A stretch of DNA of 7,929 bases from an uncultured Microbacterium sp. (GTDB lineage Bacteria > Actinomycetota > Actinomycetes > Actinomycetales > Microbacteriaceae), in contig CALANM010000222.1 of the NCBI GenBank assembly GCA_937926065.1, forward strand, positions 1 through 7,929, in the 5' to 3' direction. The notes below the pieces were generated by a model. It searched no databases. It saw nothing but the letters and a program-made list of their open reading frames with translations, and was not told the origin of the DNA. The position numbers and the translations under genes were made by a program. Positions 1-5,918 of this stretch are shown here, piece after piece (positions within the stretch are counted from its first letter, which is position 1; each line of letters opens with the position of its first letter).

Positions 1-118
1 GGCCGCCTTCCCCCTCGGCGTGCGCCACCTCTACCGCTTCACCCGCCGCGACGAGTCCCGCCAGCCCCCAGCCGATGATGAGGATGTCTGTGGACTGCGC
101 CGAGGCGGGTGCGTTCAT
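1..118 (-). CDS. FAD/NAD(P)-binding flavoprotein, N-terminal fragment (runs off left edge)
   Basis: Only the first 39 residues are in the window; the gene continues beyond position 1. The visible part is a short polar leader (MNAPASAQSTD), a hydrophobic beta strand (ILII) and a GWGLAGLVAA dinucleotide-binding loop, the GxGxxG signature of a Rossmann fold. This resembles the N terminus of FAD-dependent dehydrogenases/oxidoreductases (fumarate reductase/KstD-like flavoproteins), but the family cannot be decided from 39 residues. The Trp in the loop, where Ala or Gly is commoner, and the rather long acidic stretch after it (EAVEVAHAEGEGG) are slightly unusual. The ATG at 118 overlaps the glbO stop as ATGA and has an AAGGAG Shine-Dalgarno 5 nt upstream (124-129), so translation is probably coupled to glbO. 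A redox partnership with the globin is a guess from position alone. Substrate unknown. Confidence 0.62.
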   Translation of the reverse strand, partial: MNAPASAQSTDILIIGWGLAGLVAAGEAVEVAHAEGEGG

Positions 119-582
119 GACGACTCCTTTGTCGCTTCCGGGTGTACGGGCAGGCTGGACGCTGCCGCGGGGCGCTCGGGACCGATCCCGGCGGGCTCGA
201 AGGTGTTCACCATGGCGTGCGCCGCACGCTGAAGATAATCCCACAGCGTCGCTTCGTGCAGCGGAGGCAGGCCGAGCTCGTCGACGGCCGCGCGCATGTG
301 CTGCAGCCAGCGGTCGCGCGCATCCGGGTTGACGTGGAAGGGCATGTGCCGCATCCGCAGCCGTGGGTGGCCGCGTCGCTCGCTGTACGTCGTCGGCCCA
401 CCCCAGTACTGCTCCAGGAAGAGCGTCAGCCTCTCGGCGGCCGGGCCGAGGTCCTCTTCGGGGTACATGGGGCGCAGCACCTCATCGTCGGCGACGCCTC
501 GATAGAACGCGTCCACAAGGCGGACGAAGGTGTCGTGGCCGCCGACCTCCTCGTAGAAGGTCATCTGCATGCTGTCTGTCAC
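115..582 (-). CDS. glbO: Group II truncated haemoglobin (trHbO)
   Basis: A 155-residue haem protein of the 2-on-2 globin family, which binds O2 and is linked in actinobacteria to oxygen handling, peroxide/NO chemistry or respiration. Aligned from memory with M. tuberculosis GlbO, all key haem-pocket residues are present: Tyr27 (B10), Tyr40 (CD1, in MYPEEDL), proximal His79 (F8, in RLRMRH) and Trp92 (G8, in RDRWL). The hallmark QYWGGPTTYSERRGHPR sequence is at 58-74. The start is the GTG at 582, which overlaps the mscS stop as GTGA and has GGAGGA 9 nt upstream. The ATGs at 570 and 564 lie too far from that site, and an open frame running up to 924 only shadows mscS. After the normal globin end (VNTFEP) there is a tail of about 25 Pro/Ala/Ser-rich residues. 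It lies between mscS and a flavoprotein gene and is probably translated by coupling to both. Confidence 0.95.
   Translation of the reverse strand: MTDSMQMTFYEEVGGHDTFVRLVDAFYRGVADDEVLRPMYPEEDLGPAAERLTLFLEQYWGGPTTYSERRGHPRLRMRHMPFHVNPDARDRWLQHMRAAVDELGLPPLHEATLWDYLQRAAHAMVNTFEPAGIGPERPAAASSLPVHPEATKESS
124..129 (-). promoter_or_regulatory. Shine-Dalgarno of the flavoprotein gene, inside the glbO 3' end
   Basis: AAGGAG on the minus strand lies 5 nt before the ATG at 118. It is encoded within the last codons of glbO (Ala-Thr-Lys-Glu-Ser-Ser) and fixes the start of the downstream gene. Confidence 0.7.
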
Positions 583-1625
583 TTCGCTTCTTCCTCCGGT
601 GCCTGCTGAGCCTGCGGCTTGCCCCCCTTGCGCTTGGGGCGCCAGGCCGGACGCGCGTCGGCGACCGGCACCGGCTTGGTCTTCGGCGGGTTCGCGCCCC
701 GCACTCGCTGTGCGCCCTCGAGACCCGTGAGCGTGACGGAGCTGAGCTGCGGAAGGCTGATCCCCAGCGCCTCTACGGCGCGCTTGAGCCGCATGCGCAG
801 TTCGCGCGCGACGTCGTCCTTCGCGTTGGCGCGCGTCTTCATCACGAGACGGATGACGAGAGTCTCGCCCGCGACCGACTCGAGGCCCCACACCTCGGGC
901 TGCTCGACGATGCGGCTCCGCCACTTCGGGTCTTTCGCGAGGGTCTTCGCAGCGTCGAACAGCGCCTTCTCGACCTCTTCGACGACGGCATCGGACGGCA
1001 CCGTCACATCCACGATGACGCGCGACCAGCCCTGTGACATGTTCCCGATGCGCGTGATCTCGCCGTTCCGCACGTACCAGAGCGTCCCGTTCACGTCCCG
1101 GACGTGCGTGATGCGCACGCTCACGTACTCCACCACGCCTGTAGCGAGGCCCACATCGACGACATCTCCGATGCCGATCTGGTCTTCGGCGACGATGAAG
1201 ATGCCGTTGAGGACGTCTTTGACGATGTTCTGCGCGCCGAAGCCGAGGCCCGCGCCGATCGCGGCCGACAGCAGCGCGAACGAGCCGAGGATCGAGTCGT
1301 TGATCATGTGCACGCTGAGGAAGACCGCGATGATCACGAGCGTCACGTTGACGATGTTCTGAAGGATCGTCCCGAGCGTGCGCGTTCGCTGCACGAGGCG
1401 CACCTGCGCGAGCGGAGAGGCATCGATCGCGCGGGTGTCATCGACGTTCGCCTTGGACTTCGCGCCTTCAACGATGCGCTTGACCACGCGGTGGATCACC
1501 AGGCGCAAGAGCCACGCAACGACGAACGCGCCCACGATGATCGCCACGATCCCGAGGGCCTTCATGCCGACGCCGACGGCGACGTTCCCGACGGTCGACC
1601 AGAGGTCGGAGCGTTCCATGTCCAT
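579..1625 (-). CDS. MscS-family small-conductance mechanosensitive ion channel
   Basis: A 348-residue membrane channel that would open under membrane tension and release solutes on hypo-osmotic shock. There is a first transmembrane helix at about 23-44, a second at about 87-107, and the Gly/Ala-rich pore helix TM3 at about 113-145 (AAIGAGLGFGAQNIVKDVLN), the most diagnostic MscS segment. A cytoplasmic beta domain follows from about 150 (IGIGDVVDV... WYVRNGEITRIGNMSQGWSR), then an alpha/beta domain to about 298. The last 50 residues (299-348) form a basic, Pro/Lys-rich tail ending in EEEAK, with no fourth membrane helix such as that of C. glutamicum MscCG. I chose the ATG at 1625 because AGGA sits 8 nt upstream; the in-frame GTG at 1631 is only 3 nt from it and the ATG at 1619 is also possible. 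First gene of the mscS-glbO-flavoprotein unit, separated from pepN by a terminator-like hairpin. Confidence 0.93.
   Translation of the reverse strand: MDMERSDLWSTVGNVAVGVGMKALGIVAIIVGAFVVAWLLRLVIHRVVKRIVEGAKSKANVDDTRAIDASPLAQVRLVQRTRTLGTILQNIVNVTLVIIAVFLSVHMINDSILGSFALLSAAIGAGLGFGAQNIVKDVLNGIFIVAEDQIGIGDVVDVGLATGVVEYVSVRITHVRDVNGTLWYVRNGEITRIGNMSQGWSRVIVDVTVPSDAVVEEVEKALFDAAKTLAKDPKWRSRIVEQPEVWGLESVAGETLVIRLVMKTRANAKDDVARELRMRLKRAVEALGISLPQLSSVTLTGLEGAQRVRGANPPKTKPVPVADARPAWRPKRKGGKPQAQQAPEEEAK
592..597 (-). promoter_or_regulatory. Shine-Dalgarno of glbO, inside the mscS 3' end
   Basis: GGAGGA on the minus strand, 9 nt before the GTG at 582. It decides between the GTG start (582) and the ATGs at 570 and 564, which sit 21 nt or more away. 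Confidence 0.7.
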
Positions 1626-1632
1626 TGGCACG

Positions 1633-1638
1633 ATCCTA
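1633..1638 (-). promoter_or_regulatory. TAGGAT element upstream of mscS (-10 box or Shine-Dalgarno)
   Basis: On the minus strand TAGGAT is followed by 7 nt and then the ATG at 1625. This is correct spacing for a -10 hexamer of a leaderless transcript starting at the A of the ATG, a common arrangement in actinobacteria. Its AGGA core is equally well placed (8 nt) as a Shine-Dalgarno. No good -35 hexamer is visible 16-19 nt upstream. The same element, with the same 7-nt spacing, precedes rpiB. Confidence 0.45.
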
Positions 1639-1666
1639 GTCAGCGGCGCTCCGGGAACGCTGAAGG

Positions 1667-1704
1667 CGGGAGGGGCGCCGGGCCGCCGCCCGACGCCCCT
1701 CCCG
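1667..1704 (-). terminator. GC-rich hairpin after pepN, probable intrinsic terminator
   Basis: The arms 1667-1677 (CGGGAGGGGCG) and 1694-1704 pair perfectly over 11 bp. A single C/A mismatch follows, then a further 5-bp stem (1679-1683 with 1688-1692) closing a 4-nt loop. The hairpin begins 17 nt after the pepN stop codon. No U tract follows on the pepN strand, which is usual for actinobacterial hairpin terminators. It isolates pepN from the mscS unit. Confidence 0.7.
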
Positions 1705-1721
1705 GCTATGGTCTCAGTGCT

Positions 1722-4268
1722 TCACTGCGCGTCGCGCTCCTGCACCGACAGCGCCCGCTCGACGCCGGCCAGATTCTCGCTCACCAGGCGGCGGAGCGCG
1801 GGGGGCGCATCGCGGTGGGAGTCGAGCCACGCGCGCGTCGCGTCACGAAGGGCGGAGTCCGCGAGCGGCGACGGGTACAGGCCCGTGATGAGGTAGCTCG
1901 CGATCTGATAGGTCCGGTCGTTCCAGACCGGGAGCAGCATCGCGAAGTACTCATCGACGAACGGTGCGAGCACGTCGCGGCTGGCGGGGTGCACGAAGCC
2001 GAGGGCCGCGGCGCGCACGACCGTGTTCGGCAGGTCGTTCGAGTCGATCAGCGACGACCATGCGGCGCGCTTGGCCTCCCGTGTGGGCAGCGCCGCCTTG
2101 GCCTGTGCCGCGAACTCGCCGCCCTTGGCGGTGTTGTCGGCGCTGAGGGCCTCGTCGATCGCCGCTTCGTCGACGGCACCGCCGGCGGCGAGCGAGACGA
2201 GGAGCGTCCACGACAGGTCGTCGTCGATCGTCAGCCCCTCGAGCGTGGTTGTGGCGTCCCGCAGTGCACGGACCCGCTCCCAGTGCTCGTCGGTCGACGC
2301 CGCCGACGCGAAGGCCGTGACGAACTGCAGCTGACTGTCGCTGCCGGGCTCTGCCTGCTGCGCGAGCGCCCACAGACCGTCGGCCACCTTCGCGCGCGTC
2401 TCCTCGCGCTTCTCGGGCGCGACATACGAGTTGGCGGCCAGCTGCAGCTGTCCGAGCGTCGTGCGGACGGTCGTCGACTCGGTCTCCGTCCCGATGTTGC
2501 GGAGCACCAGGTCGACGTAGTCGGATGCCGATGCCTCGGCGTCGCGAGTCTGGTCCCACGCGGCGCCCCACACGAGCGAGCGCGCGAGCGGGTCGCTGAT
2601 CTTCCCCAGGTGCTCGATCGCGGTCTGAAGCGAGCGATCGTCGAGCCGGATCTTCGCGTAGGCGAGGTCGTCGTCGTTCAGGAGCACCAGGTCGGGGCGG
2701 GCCAGACCCTTGAGCTCGGCCACCTCCGTGAGATCGCCGTCGACGTCGATCTCGATGTGGTGCGTGCGCACGAGCGCGTCGCCGTCGAGCGTGTAGAAGC
2801 CGACGCCGAGGCGGTGCGGGCGGATGGTCGGGTAGTCGGCAGGCGCCGTCTGGACGATGGCGAAGCGCGTGATCGCCCCGGCATCGTCGGTCTTGATCTC
2901 CGGCGACAGCGTGTTCACGCCCGCGGTCTCGAGCCACTTCTTCGACCAGCTCGTGAGTTCGCGACCGCTTGTGGTCTCAAGCTCGGCGAGGAGATCGGAC
3001 AGCTCGGTGTTGCCCCATGCGTGCTTCTTGAAGTAGGCCGAGACGCCCGCGAAGAACTGCTCGATGCCGACCCAGGCCGCGAGCTGCTTGAGCACCGAGC
3101 CGCCCTTGGCATAGGTGATGCCGTCGAAGTTGACCTGAACGTCCTCGAGGTCGTTGATCTCGGCGACCACTGGGTGAGTCGAGGGGAGCTGGTCCTGCCG
3201 GTAGGCCCAGGTCTTCTCCATCGCGTTGAACGTCGTCCACGCCTCGGTCCACTCCGTGGCCTCTGCGGTCGCGATCGTCGAGGCCCACTCGGCGAACGAC
3301 TCATTCAGCCACAGGTCGTTCCACCACTTCATGGTCACGAGGTCGCCGAACCACATGTGGGCCAGCTCGTGGAGGATCGTGACGACGCGGCGCTCCTTGA
3401 CGGCATCCGTGACCTTGCTCCGGAAGACGTACGTCTCGGTGAACGTGACGGCGCCTGCGTTCTCCATGGCGCCGGCGTTGAACTCGGGGACGAAGAGCTG
3501 GTCGTACTTCTCGAACGGGTATGGCGTCTGGAACTTCTCCTCGAAGTACGCGAAGCCCTGCCGCGTCTTCTCGAACACGTAGTCGGCGTCGAGGTGCTGC
3601 CACAGGCTCTTGCGGGCGTACACGCCGAGCGGAATGACGCGACCCGACGAGCTCGTGAGCTCGGAGAAGGTCGCCTCGTAGGGGCCGGCGATGAGCGCAG
3701 TGATGTACGACGAGATCCGGGGGGTCGGTGCGAACTCCCACGTCGCGACGCCTTCGCCCGCGGAGGCAGGCTCCGGAGTGGGGGAGTTCGACACGACCTT
3801 CCACGCGGCGGGTGCCGTGACGGTGAACTGGAAGGTCGCCTTGAGGTCGGGCTGCTCGAACACGGCGAAGACGCGCCGCGAGTCGGGCACCTCGAACTGG
3901 GAGTAGAGGTAGACCTCACCGTCGACCGGGTCGACGAACCGGTGGAGTCCCTCACCGGTGTTCGTGTACAGGCAGTCGGCCTCGACGATGAGTTCGTTCT
4001 CGGCGGCGAGTCCGTCGAGGACGATGCGCGAGTCGGCGAAGGCGACGGAAGGGTCGATCACGCGACCATTGAGGGTGATCGAGTGCACTTCGCGCGCGAT
4101 CAGGTCGATGAAGGTGGTCGCGCCCTCGACGGCGGCGAACCGCACGACGGAGCGCGAGCGGAACACCTCCGGGCCGGTCGTCAGATCGAGCGTCACCTCA
4201 TACGAGGCTGTGTCGACGATCGCGCGGCGCTCCTGCGCTTCGCTGCGGGTGAGATTCTCTCCAGGCAC
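1722..4268 (-). CDS. pepN: Aminopeptidase N (M1 family zinc metallopeptidase)
   Basis: An 848-residue cytoplasmic enzyme that removes N-terminal amino acids from peptides. Numbering from the GTG at 4268: an N-terminal beta-sandwich domain, the exopeptidase motif GAMEN at 266-270, and the gluzincin zinc site HELAH (300-304) followed after 18 residues by Glu323 in LNESF. His300, His304 and Glu323 should bind zinc and Glu301 act as general base. Tyr386 (in DGITYAKGG) matches the catalytic Tyr of the family. The C-terminal half (about 510-845) is helical and fits the ERAP1-like C-terminal domain. Length is normal for actinobacterial PepN. The start is the GTG at 4268: it gives the PGENLTR-type N terminus seen in relatives and has GGGAG 8 nt upstream. 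The in-frame TTG at 4283 would overlap that site. The gene is divergent from rpiB and ends before a strong hairpin. Confidence 0.97.
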   Translation of the reverse strand: MPGENLTRSEAQERRAIVDTASYEVTLDLTTGPEVFRSRSVVRFAAVEGATTFIDLIAREVHSITLNGRVIDPSVAFADSRIVLDGLAAENELIVEADCLYTNTGEGLHRFVDPVDGEVYLYSQFEVPDSRRVFAVFEQPDLKATFQFTVTAPAAWKVVSNSPTPEPASAGEGVATWEFAPTPRISSYITALIAGPYEATFSELTSSSGRVIPLGVYARKSLWQHLDADYVFEKTRQGFAYFEEKFQTPYPFEKYDQLFVPEFNAGAMENAGAVTFTETYVFRSKVTDAVKERRVVTILHELAHMWFGDLVTMKWWNDLWLNESFAEWASTIATAEATEWTEAWTTFNAMEKTWAYRQDQLPSTHPVVAEINDLEDVQVNFDGITYAKGGSVLKQLAAWVGIEQFFAGVSAYFKKHAWGNTELSDLLAELETTSGRELTSWSKKWLETAGVNTLSPEIKTDDAGAITRFAIVQTAPADYPTIRPHRLGVGFYTLDGDALVRTHHIEIDVDGDLTEVAELKGLARPDLVLLNDDDLAYAKIRLDDRSLQTAIEHLGKISDPLARSLVWGAAWDQTRDAEASASDYVDLVLRNIGTETESTTVRTTLGQLQLAANSYVAPEKREETRAKVADGLWALAQQAEPGSDSQLQFVTAFASAASTDEHWERVRALRDATTTLEGLTIDDDLSWTLLVSLAAGGAVDEAAIDEALSADNTAKGGEFAAQAKAALPTREAKRAAWSSLIDSNDLPNTVVRAAALGFVHPASRDVLAPFVDEYFAMLLPVWNDRTYQIASYLITGLYPSPLADSALRDATRAWLDSHRDAPPALRRLVSENLAGVERALSVQERDAQ

Positions 4269-4276
4269 GTGCGTGT

Positions 4277-4281
4277 CTCCC
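4277..4281 (-). promoter_or_regulatory. Shine-Dalgarno of pepN
   Basis: GGGAG on the minus strand, 8 nt before the GTG at 4268. It supports GTG 4268 over the in-frame TTG at 4283, which lies upstream of this site. Confidence 0.6.
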
Positions 4282-4337
4282 AAGGGTCAGGGTCGATGCC
4301 GAACGCCGACGCGGATGGCGCCGGCGGCAACCCGACA

Positions 4338-4343
4338 AGCCTA
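4338..4343 (-). promoter_or_regulatory. Weak candidate -10 box for pepN in the divergent intergenic region
   Basis: The 131-bp gap at 4269-4399 must hold the promoters for both pepN and rpiB. On the minus strand TAGGCT is the best -10-like hexamer; it would give a leader of roughly 60 nt before the pepN GTG. No convincing -35 lies at the right distance (a CTGACG is 14 nt upstream, too close), so this is tentative. Confidence 0.25.
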
Positions 4344-4386
4344 CGCGCCGCCCCTCCCGTCAGCATCCTGCGACCGGCGTGCTCCC

Positions 4387-4392
4387 TAGGAT
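4387..4392 (+). promoter_or_regulatory. TAGGAT element upstream of rpiB (-10 box or Shine-Dalgarno)
   Basis: TAGGAT is followed by 7 nt and the rpiB ATG at 4400, exactly the arrangement seen in front of mscS. It may be the -10 box of a leaderless transcript, or its AGGA (4388-4391, 8 nt from the ATG) may act as a Shine-Dalgarno. The expected -35 position (about 4364-4369, CATCCT) is poor. Confidence 0.45.
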
Positions 4393-4399
4393 GGATGCC

Positions 4400-4888
4400 A
4401 TGCGCATCCACATCGCCACCGACCATGCGGGCATGGAGTTCTCGACCCGTCTTCAGCACCACCTGGCCGCGCAGGGACACGAGGTCGTCGACCACGGGCC
4501 GCTGGAGTACGACCCGCTCGACGACTATCCCGCGTTCTGCATCCGCGCGGCGCAGGCTGTCGTGCGCGATCAGGATGCCGGTGTGGAGTCGCTCGGCGTC
4601 GTGTTCGGCGGTTCGGGCAATGGCGAGCAGATCGCCGCGAACAAGGTCCGCGGTGTGCGCGCGGCGCTCGTGTGGAACCTTGCGACGGCCGAGCTCGCAC
4701 GAGAGCACAACGACGCGAACGTCATCTCCATCGGCGCTCGCCAGCACACCTTCGAGGAAGCAGTCTCGTTCATCGACCGCTTCATTGCGACGCCCTTCTC
4801 CGGGGAGGAGCGTCACGCGCGACGCATCGGCCAGCTCGCCGCCTTCGAGACCGACGGGACGCTCGCGCCCGACCCGCGCGCGAACTGA
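4400..4888 (+). CDS. rpiB: Ribose-5-phosphate isomerase B
   Basis: A 162-residue cytosolic enzyme of the LacAB/RpiB family that interconverts ribulose 5-phosphate and ribose 5-phosphate in the non-oxidative pentose phosphate pathway. It begins with the family signature MRIHIATDHAG (Asp8-His9 in the phosphate/active-site region). It carries GVVFGGSGNGEQIAANK at 66-82, where Glu76 occupies the place of the catalytic base seen as Glu75 in M. tuberculosis RpiB; the E. coli type uses a Cys in the equivalent region. REHNDAN at 101-107 completes the site. The start at 4400 matches the family N terminus; in-frame GTG 4379 and ATG 4391 would add residues before the first beta strand, and ATG 4391 overlaps the AGGA site. 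It is the first gene of the right-hand unit, divergent from pepN, and its TGA shares one base with the ATG of the glycosylase gene (TGATG). Confidence 0.95.
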   Translation: MRIHIATDHAGMEFSTRLQHHLAAQGHEVVDHGPLEYDPLDDYPAFCIRAAQAVVRDQDAGVESLGVVFGGSGNGEQIAANKVRGVRAALVWNLATAELAREHNDANVISIGARQHTFEEAVSFIDRFIATPFSGEERHARRIGQLAAFETDGTLAPDPRAN

Positions 4889-5886
4889 TGCCCGAGGGCC
4901 ATTCCGTCCACCGGATCGCGCGGCAGTTCGATCGCAACTTCGTCGGGCGCGTCGTCTCGGCGTCGAGCCCCCAGGGGCGATTCGCGGAGGGGGCCGCTGT
5001 CATCGACGGCCGCGTGCCCACGCGTGTCCAGGCCGTGGGCAAGCAGATGTTCCTCGAATTCGACGACGACCTGTGGCTGCGGGTTCACCTCGGACTGTAC
5101 GGCGCGTGGGATTTCGCGGGTGACATCCTCGTGGACCCGACGATCGCCTCCGCGAACGGACGGATGGGCCAGACGAACCAGCGAGGCACCGATCTCGACC
5201 GCGTCTTCGACGACGCAGGGGAGAACTCGCTGACGTCCATCGGCGCCCCGCGCCGCGCCCGCGTCCACATGCGGATGAGCGAACAGACGAAGGGACTCGC
5301 CGACCAGGACAGCGACGAGTGGCCGCCGCCCGTCGTCGGCCAGGTGCGCCTGCGTCTGCTCACCGACGTCACGTGCGCCGATCTCCGCGGTCCCACCGCC
5401 TGCCAGCTGCAGACTCCCGATGAGATGCTCGCGACGGTGTCCAAGCTCGGTCCAGATCCGCTCGTCGGGGACCCCTCCGAGGGAGAGGCGCGGTTCACCA
5501 CGACGGTGCGCCGCAAGCCCACCGCGATCGGCCTCCTGCTGATGGATCAGAACGTCGTCAGCGGCATCGGCAACGTGTATCGGGCTGAGATGCTCTTCCG
5601 CGCGCGGCTGAATCCGCATACGCCTGGGCGCGACGTGCCCGAGGAGACAGTGCGCGGGCTGTGGCGAGACTGGGTGCGGCTGCTGGCGGTCGGCGTCGAG
5701 ACGGGCCAGATGATGACGATGGACGATCTCGATCCGGAGGCCTACCGTCGAGCCATGGCCAGCCGCGACGACCGGCACTGGGTCTACCACCGGGCCGGCC
5801 TGCCCTGCCGCGTGTGCGGCACGGCGATCGTGTTGGAGGAGATGGCGGCACGGAAGCTGTACTGGTGCCCATCGTGTCAGAAGTGA
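4888..5886 (+). CDS. nei: Fpg/Nei-family DNA glycosylase/AP lyase with internal insertion
   Basis: A 332-residue base-excision repair enzyme that would remove oxidised bases and nick the resulting AP site. The N terminus MPEGH supplies the Schiff-base Pro2 and catalytic Glu3; Lys52 (in VGKQMF) matches the conserved beta-hairpin lysine. The helix-two-turn-helix region contains LLMDQNVVSGIGNVYRAEML. The C-terminal zinc finger is CRVC (Cys307, Cys310) and CPSC (Cys327, Cys330). PEGHSVHRIAR and SSPQGRFAEGA resemble mycobacterial Nei1 more than classical Fpg/MutM. The protein is 50-70 residues longer than usual; the extra sequence is at about 77-148, between the GLYGAW strand and GQVRLRLL, and is polar and probably a flexible loop. 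The ATG at 4888 shares a base with the rpiB stop and has no clear Shine-Dalgarno, so translation is likely coupled. The rpiB-nei pairing is also found in mycobacteria. Exact substrate range cannot be told from sequence. Confidence 0.93.
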   Translation: MPEGHSVHRIARQFDRNFVGRVVSASSPQGRFAEGAAVIDGRVPTRVQAVGKQMFLEFDDDLWLRVHLGLYGAWDFAGDILVDPTIASANGRMGQTNQRGTDLDRVFDDAGENSLTSIGAPRRARVHMRMSEQTKGLADQDSDEWPPPVVGQVRLRLLTDVTCADLRGPTACQLQTPDEMLATVSKLGPDPLVGDPSEGEARFTTTVRRKPTAIGLLLMDQNVVSGIGNVYRAEMLFRARLNPHTPGRDVPEETVRGLWRDWVRLLAVGVETGQMMTMDDLDPEAYRRAMASRDDRHWVYHRAGLPCRVCGTAIVLEEMAARKLYWCPSCQK

Positions 5887-5904
5887 TCGTTCGGCCTTGA
5901 CGCC

Positions 5905-5911
5905 GAGGTGA
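5905..5911 (+). promoter_or_regulatory. Strong Shine-Dalgarno of the PaiB-like gene
   Basis: GAGGTGA lies 7 nt before the ATG at 5919 and fixes this start over the in-frame ATG at 5943. It is partly covered by a small inverted repeat, TCGGC (5891-5895) and GCCGA (5902-5906). Confidence 0.65.
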
Positions 5912-5918
5912 GGACGCT

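Larger units (their letters stand above)
4269..4399. other. Divergent intergenic region between pepN and rpiB
   Basis: This 131-bp gap is the only non-coding stretch above 100 bases. It contains the pepN Shine-Dalgarno (4277-4281), a weak candidate -10 box for pepN (4338-4343) and the TAGGAT element of rpiB (4387-4392). I see no small ORF, clear operator palindrome or structured leader in it. Confidence 0.6.

Noticed and set aside
583..924. Upstream extension of the globin frame to 924
   Set aside because: This part lies wholly inside mscS in another frame and is low-complexity Arg/Ala/Gly-rich. The GTG at 582 has a proper Shine-Dalgarno and the family's normal N terminus.
1695..1704. 10-base repeat GCCCCTCCCG at 1695-1704 and 4350-4359
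   Set aside because: Short and GC-rich. Only the first copy lies in a hairpin, and there is no third copy that I noticed, so it is probably chance.
4269..4283. TTG at 4283 as pepN start
   Set aside because: It adds five residues absent from the expected N terminus and sits upstream of the GGGAG site that is well placed for the GTG at 4268.
1104..5123. Very long plus-strand open frame (about 1339 codons) antisense to mscS and pepN
   Set aside because: High-GC DNA commonly leaves the antisense frame of a real gene free of stops. The translation is Arg/Asp/Glu/Val-rich without recognisable domains, and it runs through mscS, pepN, their terminator and rpiB, all of which carry clear family motifs.
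4813..5790. 325-codon minus-strand frame opposite the glycosylase gene
   Set aside because: Antisense shadow of a gene with intact Pro2, Glu3, helix-two-turn-helix and zinc finger motifs. No recognisable domain in its own translation.
5897..5902. TTGACG resembling a -35 box between nei and the PaiB-like gene
   Set aside because: No -10 hexamer exists at 16-19 nt downstream; that position falls on the start codon region.
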